Source: Rhytidiadelphus loreus (Eukaryota > Streptophyta > Bryopsida > Hypnales > Hylocomiaceae). Taken from it: DNA of 64,000 nt. How positions within the stretch are numbered: the first letter of the stretch is position 1; every line of letters begins with the position of its first letter. Below the pieces are notes generated by a model. It made no database searches. It was not told the DNA's origin and was given only the letters and a program-made list of their open reading frames with translations. Shown here in pieces: positions 1-10,605 of this stretch. Both the position numbers and the translations under genes were made by a program. Where the stretch lies: positions 38,638,863 through 38,702,862 of the forward strand of contig OX344761.1 of the NCBI GenBank assembly GCA_947034895.1. Reading direction: 5' to 3'.

Positions 1-2053
1 TCTCTGCGTCTACACAAACCAAGAGAGAAGTTGCGTTAATTCGAAGTTGTGGACAAGAGGAGACTTGGGCAAAGTATATAACAAAGAACATCACACTACG
101 GGGACCGTGTCTTCTTCCTAAGAAGCATACACTATTTTCCTTGTGCGCACAGTCCAAATTCTAACAATCCTCGGCAAACTCAACAACCAGTCCACTCAAA
201 ATTCAGAAGCACTAGACAATTTTAAGGCAAAATACAGTTCGAAGTCCCAGCATTCCATTGACGAAGGACTGTGGAAGAACAAGGACCGCCAAAGACTCGA
301 AAAAACCTAAGAAGCCGCAGAGTGGAGGAGCAAAAACCCTAATCCTGCAGCAACAAAGCGGTACTGCAATTTACCTGCTACAACTGCCTTCCCCGGGGCT
401 TGCTGCTGAGCATATGTACAAACAATTGCTAAGTTCATCATACCTGCTGCCATGGCCTCTTCATTGGACTCAGTGGCCTCGGAGGAGGAATCTTTGGCAC
501 TCTTCATGTCTTTTGAGATTAAACCTTCGGCGCCGCCGTCAGCAGAAGTGGCCTTCTTTATTCCTTCACGTCCTTGGAGGCCCCGCCGTTGCGACCTTCT
601 CGGCAAACCCTCAATGCTACGCTTCTTCTGAATTCGCTCGTTCCTCTTTGGCACCTTCCTCACCTTCTCATCCCTACAACGCAAACGCAAGTGGGTGGAG
701 AAGCCAGTGATGCTCAGTTGATTATGGAACCACCTAAGGTGACCGAGACAATGAAATGGCCAACGACACGAAGACAAAGAAATGCAAGGTGATCGAAGGA
801 GCCAAAAAGCTCAGGGTTCAGGGCCGTGGTCACAAAGGGAAAGGGGTAGTGAAGCAGCAGGAAGACGATCCACGTGGCCGAGACCTGCGAATAGCTAGAG
901 GCTTCATTATGGCACTCTATTTTTGAACCTCACTACTACAATACTTACATACAACTTCAGAATGACTGAAAAGCAGACGCGCTACTGAAAGCCACTATTA
1001 AGGGCGACTTCAAGCCTACTCATGCACGACTACCTTTGAACGCTCGGCGCAGTTTCCAAAGCAAAGTACTCAGTAAACCCTATTGCGCCGCCTAAACACA
1101 GTGGAGGCAAAAACTTAGTAAGTTCTGAGTGAAATATGGGGAAGCTGGGCCACGAACAAATCCACAACGGATTACGATCCTGTTTGTGACTTTGTGGTGT
1201 GCTTTTCCAGTAGAGTCCTATTGCCATTACAACTTTGCTCCTACATGGCGACACACTATCGACATAGTGTCACATTATGATAATTTAGACACAGAAAAAC
1301 GTGAAGAGGAAACGCTTTAACTCACAGGGCATATTTTGCTAGCAAAACGAGCTCCTGTGCCTTGTTCACCTCCGCAACATTCTTGTCTTTGAGGAGCTCG
1401 TACTCTGTCCTTGGATGGGGAGGGCTCAACATCTCTGAATCCATCTTCCTTGACGTTCAAAATCCTTACTAGAGTCACCAATGTTATCTTCGTAGTTGTA
1501 GTAGTGAAACCCAAGTATGGAAACACTTCAACCCTGAAAACAAGTAGGGGACTGTGGAGCGATAGGGTGCGCCGCAGAGGAGTTCCGCAACTGCATCGCA
1601 CTTCTATGCAAAAACAAGTAAGGCCTCTATGCTGATTCTAAATAAGAAGTGCGCGTTTGTAAAGTTTGTGAACCTTGCAAGTTTATGGGCATGATTATTT
1701 AGGCTGGTTTTGGCAGCTGACAATTAATTACTGCCTACAACAATAATTGATTATCTCTTTTCGACAGGACTACATTTCACTTCCTCTGATCTTGCCCTGA
1801 TTTGGGCAAGTTTTGGCAAGATTGAAGTACCAAAAAATCCCATGATTGGCCGATACTACCATTATGATTCAGTTGCATAAAAGAGCTAGATAGTGTTTGT
1901 GCAGGGTAATTACTGTCTAAACCTAGTATATTCTTCTTTAGGCGGCGTGGTTTGGATTTGGGATGGTTTACGGTAACGTGACTTCCGCACGACTCTAGAG
2001 CCACTTCAGCGAGTCACATATAAGTGGCAAGTTCTAACATACGACTGTAGGCT
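1..2053. other. Gene-poor left edge with weak coding-like fragments
   Basis: No recognisable gene. The segment 250-930 is richer in G+C than its surroundings and stays open in several frames on both strands, which suggests decayed exon sequence. None of the translations matches a family I know. 950-2050 holds only short, unrelated open frames. If the CACTA element begins before the window, this could be captured sequence inside it. If it begins at the candidate 5' end at 2054, this is its left flank. Confidence 0.4.
756..926 (+). CDS. Short basic ORF of 56 aa, unidentified
   Basis: The frame runs from ATG at 756 to TGA at 924-926. It is lysine/arginine-rich near the N-terminus and in the middle (KTKKCK, GRGHKGKG, DDPRGRD). 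The previous in-frame stop is at 735-737, so the frame is short on both sides. It could be an exon remnant of a basic protein captured by a transposon, or chance. No family is recognised and no splice partner is evident. Confidence 0.12.
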   Translation: MANDTKTKKCKVIEGAKKLRVQGRGHKGKGVVKQQEDDPRGRDLRIARGFIMALYF

Positions 2054-2435
2054 CACTACTAGAAGTCATAGGTGGTCTAGCATTACTACCTTCACAGGCC
2101 TGTGGACACACTTCACCGTGTCATTTAAAACTTTATTGATTCATCCATGCCAAATAGTGTTTCCTTCAAATGTTTTTGATCGTGGAGTTTACTATGAAGC
2201 AGAATTGTGTAGAAAAGGTTTAGAAAGGCTCTGTATGGACTTCTTGCATTACTTGTGAGCGGTATTTGCACATGTGCATTTTGGATTTTGTACATAATTA
2301 AAGAGAATACATATCAAAGGCATAGGATATTAGAATACAAATACCAAATGTCAGACCAAAATCACCAAATTCATAACTTGAACATGTGAATTTCTAGCAG
2401 TTCAAGCTTATTCTTCCCTTCTTATTTTGGAAACA

Positions 2436-2930
2436 CCCTCCCTCCCACAGCTTTGTATGTTGACCATGTGAACTCGTATTAGTAGTTTTAGTACTTCCTT
2501 TTTTTTTGGCCTAGCCTCCCTCCCATAGCTTGGTATTTGGCTCGTAGCAATAGTTTTAGTACTTTTTTTTTTTCACCCACCCTCCCTCCCACAGCTTGGT
2601 ATTTGGCTCGTAGCAATAGTTTTAGTATTTTTTTTTTTCACCCACCCTCCCTCCCACAGCTTGGTATCTGGCTCGTAGCAGTCGTTTTAGTATTTTTTTT
2701 TTTGAACCACCCTCCCTCCCACAGCTTGGTATCTGGCTCGTAGCAGTAGTTTTAGTATTTTTTTTTCCCCACCCTCCCTCCCACAGCTTGGTATCTGGCT
2801 CGTAGCAGTAGTTTTAGTACTTTTTTTTTTTTACCCACCCTCCCTCCCATAGCTTGGTATCTGGCTCCTAGCAATAGTTTTAGTATTTTTTTTTATTTTC
2901 CCCCACCCTCCCTCCCACAGCTTGTTATCT
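2436..2930 (+). repeat. Eight-copy ~65-bp tandem repeat before the transposase
   Basis: Units begin with CCCTCCCTCCCACAGCTTGG or a close variant at about 2436, 2514, 2580, 2645, 2710, 2772, 2838 and 2906, giving spacings of 78, 66, 65, 65, 62, 66 and 68 bp. Each has a T-run of about 8-12, then a C-rich stretch, then CACAG or CATAG, then a TTGGTATYTGGCTCGTAGCA core. The first and last units are the most diverged. The array lies just upstream of the first transposase ATG (2956) and inside the likely 5' subterminal region of the CACTA element. Every unit resembles a plant 3' splice site. Confidence 0.95.
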
Positions 2931-2955
2931 TGAACATGTGACATCTTGCTTGCCT

Positions 2956-4947
2956 ATGGTGGGAGTTGTTACAAAGCTCCTAGTCATGTACAAGTTATAC
3001 AAAAGTAACGGCAGTCGTGTAGTAGTTGAAGGGTTTAGGTGCGTGCACTCTATGCCTCACAATGCTGCACCCCAGAATTCTAACATGCCCTTATGTATGA
3101 ATTGCAGCAACAAAGGGACAATTGAATTCGGAGGAAAAAACAAGATGATACCGACCAAACTACCGTTGTCTGATGCTCGTAGGCAACGACTACGAGATGA
3201 CCGGTTGTGGATTAGGGAGTTGAACAGGGCTTCACAATACAATGTCTCTAGAATTCACTGCCCGTGCACTGAATGTCGTGGACGTAGGAGATTACTTGTC
3301 CGTAATGTAAGGGAGCACCTCATCAGAAATGGCAGAGACCCAGATTCTCGGGCTTGGAGAGGTCGTGGATCCCAAGACTCTTCTGACGAAGAGTAGGAGC
3401 AACAGTTTTGGGGAGTAGTCGAAGACGAAGTTGTGCATCTGGATGCCACTGTTGATACTCGTGGGATGATTGACCAAGCATTTCCAGAAGTACATGTTCC
3501 AACGGATTCTATGGACAGAGGTGTAGGAGGTGACATCTCAACTGACTTTGCTGAGAGAGTGAACCATGAAGTTTCCGAAGCATTTGCCACAACAGACTCC
3601 ATCCATGAAGAGTGTCACGGAATGGACCCAGAAGACAATGCAGAGCCTGAAGAATGTAGGGATGAGCTCCCCTTCAGTAATGGGACCGCCCATGGAGCCC
3701 TCAACGAATCGAACTTTGATGCAGAGGCATTGGAAGAGTCGATGGAGGAGTTGTATGTTGGCTCAAGGTCCAGCAAGCTTGCTGCGACAGTTCTGCTCAT
3801 GAATCTATGTACTGTGCATGGAGTGAGCAATCACTGTGCAAATGAATTATTCAGCATTCTGCATCTCCATCTTCTGCCACAGTCAAATACATTGCCCAAA
3901 ACGTACCATGTTGCAAAGACCTTGACGGGAAAGTTAGGTCTTAGCTACAACACCATCCACGCATGCGAAAGAGGGTGTGTGCTATTTCGTGCTGAATACG
4001 CGAATGCTTTACAATGCCCTAAGTGCGGTGGACGCAGATATAAAGACGAAGATCGCCGGGCCTTCCCTGTGAAGGTTCTTCGTCACTTTTCCATAATTCC
4101 ACGCCTTCAAAGGATGTTTAGAAGTCCCAACATCTCAAAGCTGATGTTGTGGCATGCGGAGAATCGTAGCAATAGAGAAGGAGGTGATGGCCTTGTTCGA
4201 CATCCCTGTGATTCAAAGGCATGGGAACACTTCCGTTGTAATGTGGATCCAACCTTTGACAATGATCCCCGAAACACCCACTTCGCGTTGGCAGCGGATG
4301 GGGTTAATCCTTTCAAGCAGAACCGGTCGTCTTGGTCCACTTGGCCAGTGGTGTTGCTGAATTACAATCTCCCCCCGTGGTTGAGCACAAAAAAGTTTTT
4401 TGTTTTGTTGGCCCTATTGATCCCCGGAAGAGAATCTGTAACGTCTGATGTCTTTGATGTGTACTTGGAGCCCCTTGTTGAAGAGTTGTTAGAGTTATGG
4501 GCGGGAGTTCCAGCATACGACGTGACAAAGGATGTTGGTCATCAATCTTTCCAGTTGCGCGCTATGTTGTTGTGGACTATTCATGACTTTCCTGGCTATG
4601 GCACAGTAGGTGGCTTCTCCCATCAAGGATATGCAGCTTGTCCTTGGTGTGGTGCAGACTTGGGCGCTGAGCATTCTATAGAGCTCGGGAAGCAGACGTA
4701 TGGCGGGACTCAACGATGGTTGCCTGAGGATCATCCCTTCAAATCGGAGGAAATGAAGGACCACTTCGATGGTAACATGGAAACCCGCCCAAAACCACGA
4801 GAAATTACAGTAGAGGAGCAACTCCATCACGCAATGGAGTGTGAAGCATGGAGAGCCGCTGGACACAGAGATGGTGCTGCTGGTGACCCATCAAAAATCT
4901 ACGGTGTAAAGCGTGAAAGTATTCTTAATCGATTGCCTTATTGGAAG
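2956..4947 (+). pseudogene. CACTA TNP2-type transposase, first exon, with one internal TAG
   Basis: This exon encodes the cut-and-paste transposase of the element. The frame is continuous from 2938 to 5058 except for TAG at 3394-3396. The first in-frame ATG is at 2956. In order, I see a transposase-associated N-terminal region (about 3196-3360; C-x-C-x-x-C cluster IHCPCTEC and VREHLIRNG), an acidic linker, a zinc-ribbon-like CPKCGG near 4018, and the TNP2 DDE core (LAADGVNPF with Asp at 4297, then DFPGYG and CPWCGADLG). The exon should end at 4947 (LPYWK, donor GTGAAT), because the next exon resumes as GLLIRYTLDVMHCE, the usual order. The single stop makes it a likely pseudogene, although readthrough or removal of the stop by splicing cannot be excluded. 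Confidence 0.85.
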
Positions 4948-5289
4948 GTGAATGATGATCATTGTCCTCCCTATATCCTAACCGTTACTTGCCAGGGACT
5001 TATAGGAACTTCTGAAGTTGTACAGAAGTTACTTGATAGTCATGTGTCTACTGTGTAGTGACTGTGAATGACTAGGGAATTGCCTTGAACCTGAACTGTG
5101 TTCATGAAATGCAACATGCCCTAAACTATAAAGTGATTAGTCATTGATTCATGCATATTCCGAAACGCCTAGGTCCTTCATCTCTTGAGTACTTAGGGTA
5201 ATGTTAATTGGGACCACATTCTATATGCAATGAATAGAATATAACAGGAAGCAAACTAACAATGCTGCTTTGTATGCCTTATTGCGCAG

Positions 5290-6190
5290 GGTCTTCTAAT
5301 CCGGTACACATTGGACGTCATGCATTGTGAGATGAACTTGGCGAAGAACTTTTTAAAAACCATAACAGGAAAAAAAGATACCGTGAAGGTTAGGAGGGAT
5401 TTGCAAAGGCGGAATGTCAGAAGACACTTGTGGCTAACCCCACATCCACATAGGGCAGGCAAAATGTTGAAGCCTCACGCCCCATATGTGTTGTCTGAGT
5501 CAGAGTTTGAAAAGTTTGCAAGGTGCATGGAGTCATTGAAGACACCGAGCGGCTTTTCTTCTGACCTAGGCAAGTGTATCCGGAAGAAGAATTTCAGTGG
5601 GCTGAAGTCCCATGATTATCATGTATTAATGCAACAAGTGCTGCCACTAGCGCTTCGTGGGCTAATGCAACCCGGGCCACACATGGCAGTGATGAGAATG
5701 TGCAAGGTGTTTAGGCGCCTATGCACAAAGGTGTACAATCCAGCAGACTTTGCGTCATTGGAATCTGATGTGGCAGAGAGCATGGCATTGTTGGAGATTG
5801 AATTTCCTCCCTCCTTTTTCGACATAATGACACATCTTCCATATCATTTGGCGAAGGAGTTGGATTTGTGTGGACCGGTTAGTGCCCGGTGGATGTATCC
5901 GGTGGAACGGTATATGAAAGTCTTGAAGAACCATGTTCGCAATATGGCACGGCCTGAAGCATGTATGGCGGAGGGCTACCTCAAAGATGAATGCATCGGC
6001 TTTGTAACTGAGTACCTGCATAGATTTGAGGCCACCCAAAGACGTGTGTGGGATGAAGACGAAGAATACGGTGATGCAGAAGAGGTGCTTCAAGGCACAG
6101 GTAGGCCGTATGTAATGAGCGCAGACCTCCGAGACGTTGCACACCAGTATGTGCTAACAAATGTCTCAACCATGCAGGATTTATATTTGT
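5290..6190 (+). pseudogene. CACTA transposase second exon with DUF4218 region
   Basis: This exon continues the TNP2 protein in phase after the intron 4948-5289 (acceptor GCGCAG). It opens with LLIRYTLDVMHCEMN, a TNP2 hallmark. The DUF4218-like segment follows from about 5640 (LPLALRGLM, FRRLCTKV, FPPSFFDIMTHLPYHLAKEL, VSARWMYPVERYMKVLK, ARPEACMAEGY). It is fully open to TAA at 6190-6192, but GTAAGT at 6191 is a good donor, so the exon probably ends at 6190 and splices onward. The rows of conserved residues are intact, so this part looks recently functional. Confidence 0.8.
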
Positions 6191-6269
6191 AAGTGGTTGC
6201 ACTATCCCATTCAAGTCATTTACACGATAAAATTATCATTGAACTATCATCTCTAAACCAATGTAGTAT

Positions 6270-7254
6270 AATTAGTTGTCATAAATGAGGAACACGGTCC
6301 CATAGTTGGGCAGGAATCATTGAGCAGTCATTTATATGTTGTGTCTCTAGTTAGAGTCCAGTCGCGTGACTCTCCCATCTCTCCTCAAAGTCACATGGAA
6401 GTCATAGAAGTGTCTCTTCTAGAGTACCATCGTATGAGTGAATTCCTCCCCAGCATATTTCCACTGTCTTCTTTCATCCATGTAGAAGAGGAAGCTCGTG
6501 ATTCAATCATGTCTGGTCTTGTAGGAAGTAGCGGACTGAGGAAGGAGAGAATGCATCTACTCCAGCATTGTCACAATGGATACAAAGCGCTGTGGAAGAT
6601 GCAGAGCTGAATCTAAGGTACCCAGAGGATATGGACCGATTATTATTGAGCAAGAAGCCATCACACAAAGCAACCCGATACACACGGATGACAACATTTG
6701 GAAACCAGTTCCGAGTAGAAGACGAGACAACCAGAAGGTTAGTGAGCTACAATAGTGGTGTAGCTTCAGTATTTCAAATGGATGCAGAAAATGGCTTTGA
6801 CGTGTCTATTCCCTATGTGGGAGTGTTGAAGGACATACTTCTACTAGATTATGGAGCGACGTCCACACAAATCATTCTCCTAAGATGTGAGTGGATGAAG
6901 CCTAGTGACAATCGGGGGAACCAAACGTATACACGTGACGACTCAGGTTTCCTCGTGGTTAATTTCCGCCATAAACTCCCTCGCTTGGCGGAGCCCTTTA
7001 TCTTTCCTAGTCAAGCTACACAAGTCTTCTTTTCAGATGTTGTAGAGAAACCTGGCTGGAAAGTGGTCTTACGAAAAGAAGCCAGAGCAAAGCGTGAAGT
7101 TGCAGAGACAACTGACGCCTTCATCAGCACTACAGTAGAGACTGCAGGGCTCAGAGCACCCCTGCAGCTTCCACTTCCATCACAAGCTGTTAGTCTAGTT
7201 GGGGCCATTGAGTTGTCTGTAGAAGATAACTTGTTAGCACACGAAGCATACTAG
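6270..7254 (+). pseudogene. CACTA transposase C-terminal part with DUF4216 region
   Basis: Two overlapping frames carry the C-terminal region. The first (about 6274-6609) follows the 6190 donor through an acceptor near 6273 and stops at TGA. The second runs from about 6538 to TAG at 7252-7254 and contains QWIQSAVEDAEL, then the DUF4216 signature (YVGVLKDILLLDY, LLRCEWMKP, DSGFLVVNF, PFIFPSQATQVFF, GWKVVLRKEAR). The switch near 6540 is either an unrecognised small intron or a 1-nt frameshift. DUF4218 followed by DUF4216 is the standard order at the C-terminus of plant CACTA transposases. Confidence 0.75.
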
Positions 7255-8395
7255 GCCACATCGTCTGAGCAATTCACAGAACACACATACATGTGTATTT
7301 CAAATTTACATCTTGCGCTTCTTCGCATGGAAGATGTTTGTGTGACTTACAATCAGTGCCCACGTCCCTTTGCATTTGCTATGTTGTCTAGTAGGTGCTA
7401 CTCTTCATTGCTTGTGAAGTATTTGTTGACTGCTATATGACTACAGCATTACCTTCTGATGTAGTGGTTAGTCGTTTTGTAGTAGCAAGGAAGACATGCC
7501 GTAGTTGTGCAGTTAGGCAAAAGCACTTATGCTATTGGACGTAGGCGTAGTGTGTTCTTGTAGGACCTAATCACACATGCTAAGTTTTTTTGAACCTCAG
7601 CACTTTCTAATTTGCATTGAATAGGAGTATCGGGTGACATTTAGGCTTACCCCTCCCTAATATCAAAGACATTCTAGTCCCTCATGAGAGAGGTGACAGA
7701 ACAGGTTCTGTTTGCACTTCTACACAATATAACACCGGCACCCATCAATGACATCAACTAAATAGGCATGTATATGGGACACATTCATGTTCCTTTCAAT
7801 TTGTGAATACACCTCTGGATTTTCATCATGCAATAAATCCTCCTGTATAGCACATGCTAAAGGCCAACTTGGTCCTACACTAACGTTCTACAAGGGCAAC
7901 CTCCTCATGCTCGCAACTTCTGAATTCATATTTGCTTAACAAGATCCTCTTGGAAGGTCACACATGCATGACACATTACTAAATCTTGAAATGTGTACAC
8001 CTCGGGCATCACTGCTATACATTTAATATGCACTCTATGCAACCAGGATTAGTTATGGCAACAAGTTCGAAAAAGGTAGAGACTAGTAAGTGTGAAGTCA
8101 TTCTATAGTCGCGCACAAGTAGTTCCTAGTCATGGTATACTACACCTTAGTTGTCAGAGGGTACTAGGCCTCCACGCTGGAATTCTATTGTGCCACATCA
8201 GCCTGAAGACAACGCTGTCAACGAAATAGGGTGGATGGAACTTGCCCGAAGTTCATTCTTCATCTCCCAGTCACAAGTGCGACTTTGCAATGACTGGAAC
8301 GTTGTATAGGAAGCCACGTTGGTGCAATTAGAGAGCGCCAGTCATTTTTTAGTCATTGTGATCAAGAAGTCATTCTTGTGCAGTCACATATTTGC
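7255..8395 (+). other. 3' non-coding and subterminal region of the CACTA element
   Basis: There is no coding signal after the DUF4216 stop. From about 8210 to the terminus, short GACTT, AGTCATT and GTGACT motifs recur in both orientations. These are the expected binding-site repeats of a CACTA subterminal region. The last ~130 bp align, as a reverse complement, with 23712 onward, for example the shared block CTAATTGCACCAA. Confidence 0.6.
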
Positions 8396-8411
8396 CCATT
8401 TTCTTGTAGTG

Positions 8412-9266
8412 CATTGAATTGCACTTCTCCACAAAAATTCCATCCACATACTAATGCAGTAGTAAGTGCATCACCAAATGAAATCCCACATGACTCTGGA
8501 AATGAAGCTCAAAGGTGTCACCAGAAGTTTTCATTCCTTGAAGAGCCACACCGTAATAAACGTCTGAAAAAACGATCTAGTATCTCATGTGGAAGCTACA
8601 TGGGAGGATTCAAACACTTCATAAAGTGTTTCTTTTGTGTCTCATGATATCTTATCAATAGCTCTCCGATAACAAGTTTAGGTGCTGATAAATGTGATTC
8701 AAATTTTTGAAAACTTTCAATGAAAGCTGAAAGTTTTGCATAAATGATAGAACCTTCTTGCATTTGACTTCCATGTCCAATGATGATCTTCAACACATTA
8801 TTCATGAACAAAGAATGTCAAGATTTGTCTGTTGCATTTGAATTATCTTGATATTGAGTAATCAAATGAAAATTATCAAGTAAAATACAACTCTGTGGAA
8901 ATGCTTCTTTGAACCACTGACAATCATCACAACATTTATCCAAATATATAACAAGATCAATATTTTGCGACCACTTAGAGTATCACAACTTCAATTCTTT
9001 GGCAAGGTCTATACGTTCTTCATTTGTTGTAGGATTAGTCGATCGATGAGCAATAATTGAATTACCATGTTGTGAGGTTGACACACGAGGGAAGTTTTAT
9101 TGGTTGGGCACATAATTCTTGAGATTTGGTTATTCAAATTAAAGCTCTGTCCAAAATTGTTCTTGAGCCCTCCTAACTTGCAGCCTTTCCGTGACCTAAG
9201 AATTTTCCTAATGCCTAAACTTTGCAATGAAATTAGATTAAACAAAAAGAGAAGCATTTAACTTAC
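8412..9266 (-). pseudogene. Decayed coding stretch of unknown family
   Basis: On the minus strand one frame can be followed from about 9035 to 8596 with only two stops inside (near 8979 and 8820). It reads KWSQNIDLVIYLDKCCDD, then ILLDNFHLITQYQDN, then NNVLKIIIGHGSQMQEG, and ends KKHFMKCLNPPM. The composition is that of a real protein. I do not recognise the family; DNFHLI recalls transposase cores but is not diagnostic. It flanks the 3' end of the CACTA element. It may belong with the integrase-like fragment just upstream on the same strand. Confidence 0.3.
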
Positions 9267-9771
9267 AGTCTATATGCCAGAGGGCCATGGGTATGGTGAC
9301 ATTATATTGTCGACGAACAATGGGTAATGCTCGTCTCCGTCTATTGTAATGTGCCTCTGTACATGAGAGTAATAAACATATTAGACTTTTTTTACCAAAA
9401 TAGATAAGAAATCCAACAAAATAAATTTGAATTTGTAAAGTACCTGATATGGTTTGCAAGGCTCTTGCCACCGTGCGCCTAGGTGCCCTAATGTGCAAGC
9501 GTGCAAGTGCTGCCTTCACATGTCGGATCCCCCAATTTGCTCCATGTTCTGTAATAGGAAGGGCACCTTGAATGGTATTGGATATATCTTCTGTTGTAAA
9601 GCTATGACAAGAGATATGATGAACTCGAAATTTGTATCCCAAAGCTTTGGTCATCATTCTTTTTAGTTGTCTTGGATCAGAGATGTTCAACGAGTGTGCA
9701 ATTTCCTTAGATCGAGTTCCTTCGTTTAACATAGTTTGAACATGGTCAACTAATTCAGTTGATTCCACCAT
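9267..9771 (-). pseudogene. Integrase-core-like protein fragment (HTH plus start of DDE domain)
   Basis: It starts at ATG 9769-9771. Residues about 1-110 look like a helix-turn-helix DNA-binding region (EGTRSKEIAHSLNIS, then GIRHVKAALARLHIRAPRRTVARAL). An intron (9443 down to 9357) has good borders and keeps phase. The second exon ends ALPIVRRQYNVTIPMALWHID at 9267, next to a GTAAGT donor. The phrase Y-x-V-x-x-x-x-x-LWHID marks the first catalytic Asp of an integrase-like domain family found in many eukaryotes, where it is normally followed by GNHKLIRW. I cannot find that continuation downstream, so the copy is truncated. Confidence 0.5.
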
Positions 9772-10520
9772 ACCACTACCCTATGATAAGTAGAAACAGA
9801 TTGGATTATGTTTCTGACAATCCTCATTGACAAATATAAATTCATGGAAAATGGGAATCCAAGACAGCATCAAGTCTAAACAATTAATTGGGGAGGCAAA
9901 TCTACTTTGCTCTTTGGGGAGGTTATGGTTATTTAAAACGGAGCGTTGTCAAGAAAAAGATGATGGAACCTCCTTAAAATACATAAAGAATCCATCACCC
10001 AAAATAGTCTGCACTCACTTCCCTCAAAGATCATAGCAACAACTAATTTAGGTCTGCAAGAGCTTCTGAATATTCCCCTTCAAGCTCATGATAATAGGCT
10101 CTTCCCATCAAAGCTTTGACATTGCTTCCTTCACTCAAAAATTCCTCAAAAGTTGGCAATTGTCACAGAATCTCGCAGAAAACACAAACTCAGAATCAAT
10201 TAGGTCATACTCTCTATACATGTGAATTAGGTCAAATACCTTTGCATGTAATGAACTTGCCAATGGTGCTCTATGGCCTTGTAGTCGCCATACCTCAACC
10301 AATCAAAAAGCTCTTGATCCAGGTGCAGAACTAAAATCCTCTCTCATGATACAATGCCAAGCAAAGTGGCGCAAAATCAACAACAACAAGCAGGGGAAAC
10401 AGAAGACCAAGACGCAGAGTGCCGCGGTCGGAGTTTCGAGCGACTCATCGAATGAATGAAATGAGTGCCGATGGATGATAAAATTCGACGGGCAGATCAA
10501 AATTTTGGAGCACTAGTGGC
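9772..10520. other. Intergenic, nothing recognised
   Basis: Only short open frames of mixed composition on both strands. No RNA gene, terminal repeat or conserved motif was seen. Confidence 0.4.
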
Positions 10521-10605
10521 CCGGCCTCAACCACAGGTGACTCGACCCTTGACCACGGGTGACCTGGCCTCGACCGCAGGTGACCTAATCCAGACTGCGG
10601 GTGAC
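10521..10605 (+). repeat. Four-copy 21-bp GC-rich tandem repeat
   Basis: Four imperfect units of 21-22 bp, each ending GGTGAC, for example CTGGCCTCGACCGCAGGTGAC. It stands out as a GC-rich island in AT-rich DNA. No gene is associated. The units resemble degenerate copies of one another, not a known regulatory site. Confidence 0.85.

Larger units (their letters stand above)
2054..8411 (+). mobile_element. Decayed CACTA (En/Spm-type) DNA transposon
   Basis: The 3' end is clear: CCATTTTCTTGTAGTG at 8396-8411 is the reverse complement of a CACTA terminal repeat beginning CACTACAAGAAAATGG. The subterminal ~130 bp carries repeated AGTCATT/GACTT motifs, usual for this superfamily. The interior encodes TNP2, DUF4218 and DUF4216 regions in the standard order. 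The 5' end is uncertain. CACTACTAGAAG at 2054 is the best candidate, but its 3-bp flank (GCT) does not match the three bases after 8411 (CAT), so the true 5' end may be elsewhere or before the window. A related terminus lies at 23712. Confidence 0.75.

Noticed and set aside
258..777. Overlapping 150- and 156-codon frames on opposite strands
   Set aside because: Neither shows a domain, a consistent splice model or conserved motif; at most decayed exon sequence.
931..945. CACTACTACAAT as the 5' end of the first CACTA element
   Set aside because: Only CACTAC matches the known terminus and the preceding three bases do not match the 3' flank; 2054 is a slightly better, still unproven, candidate.
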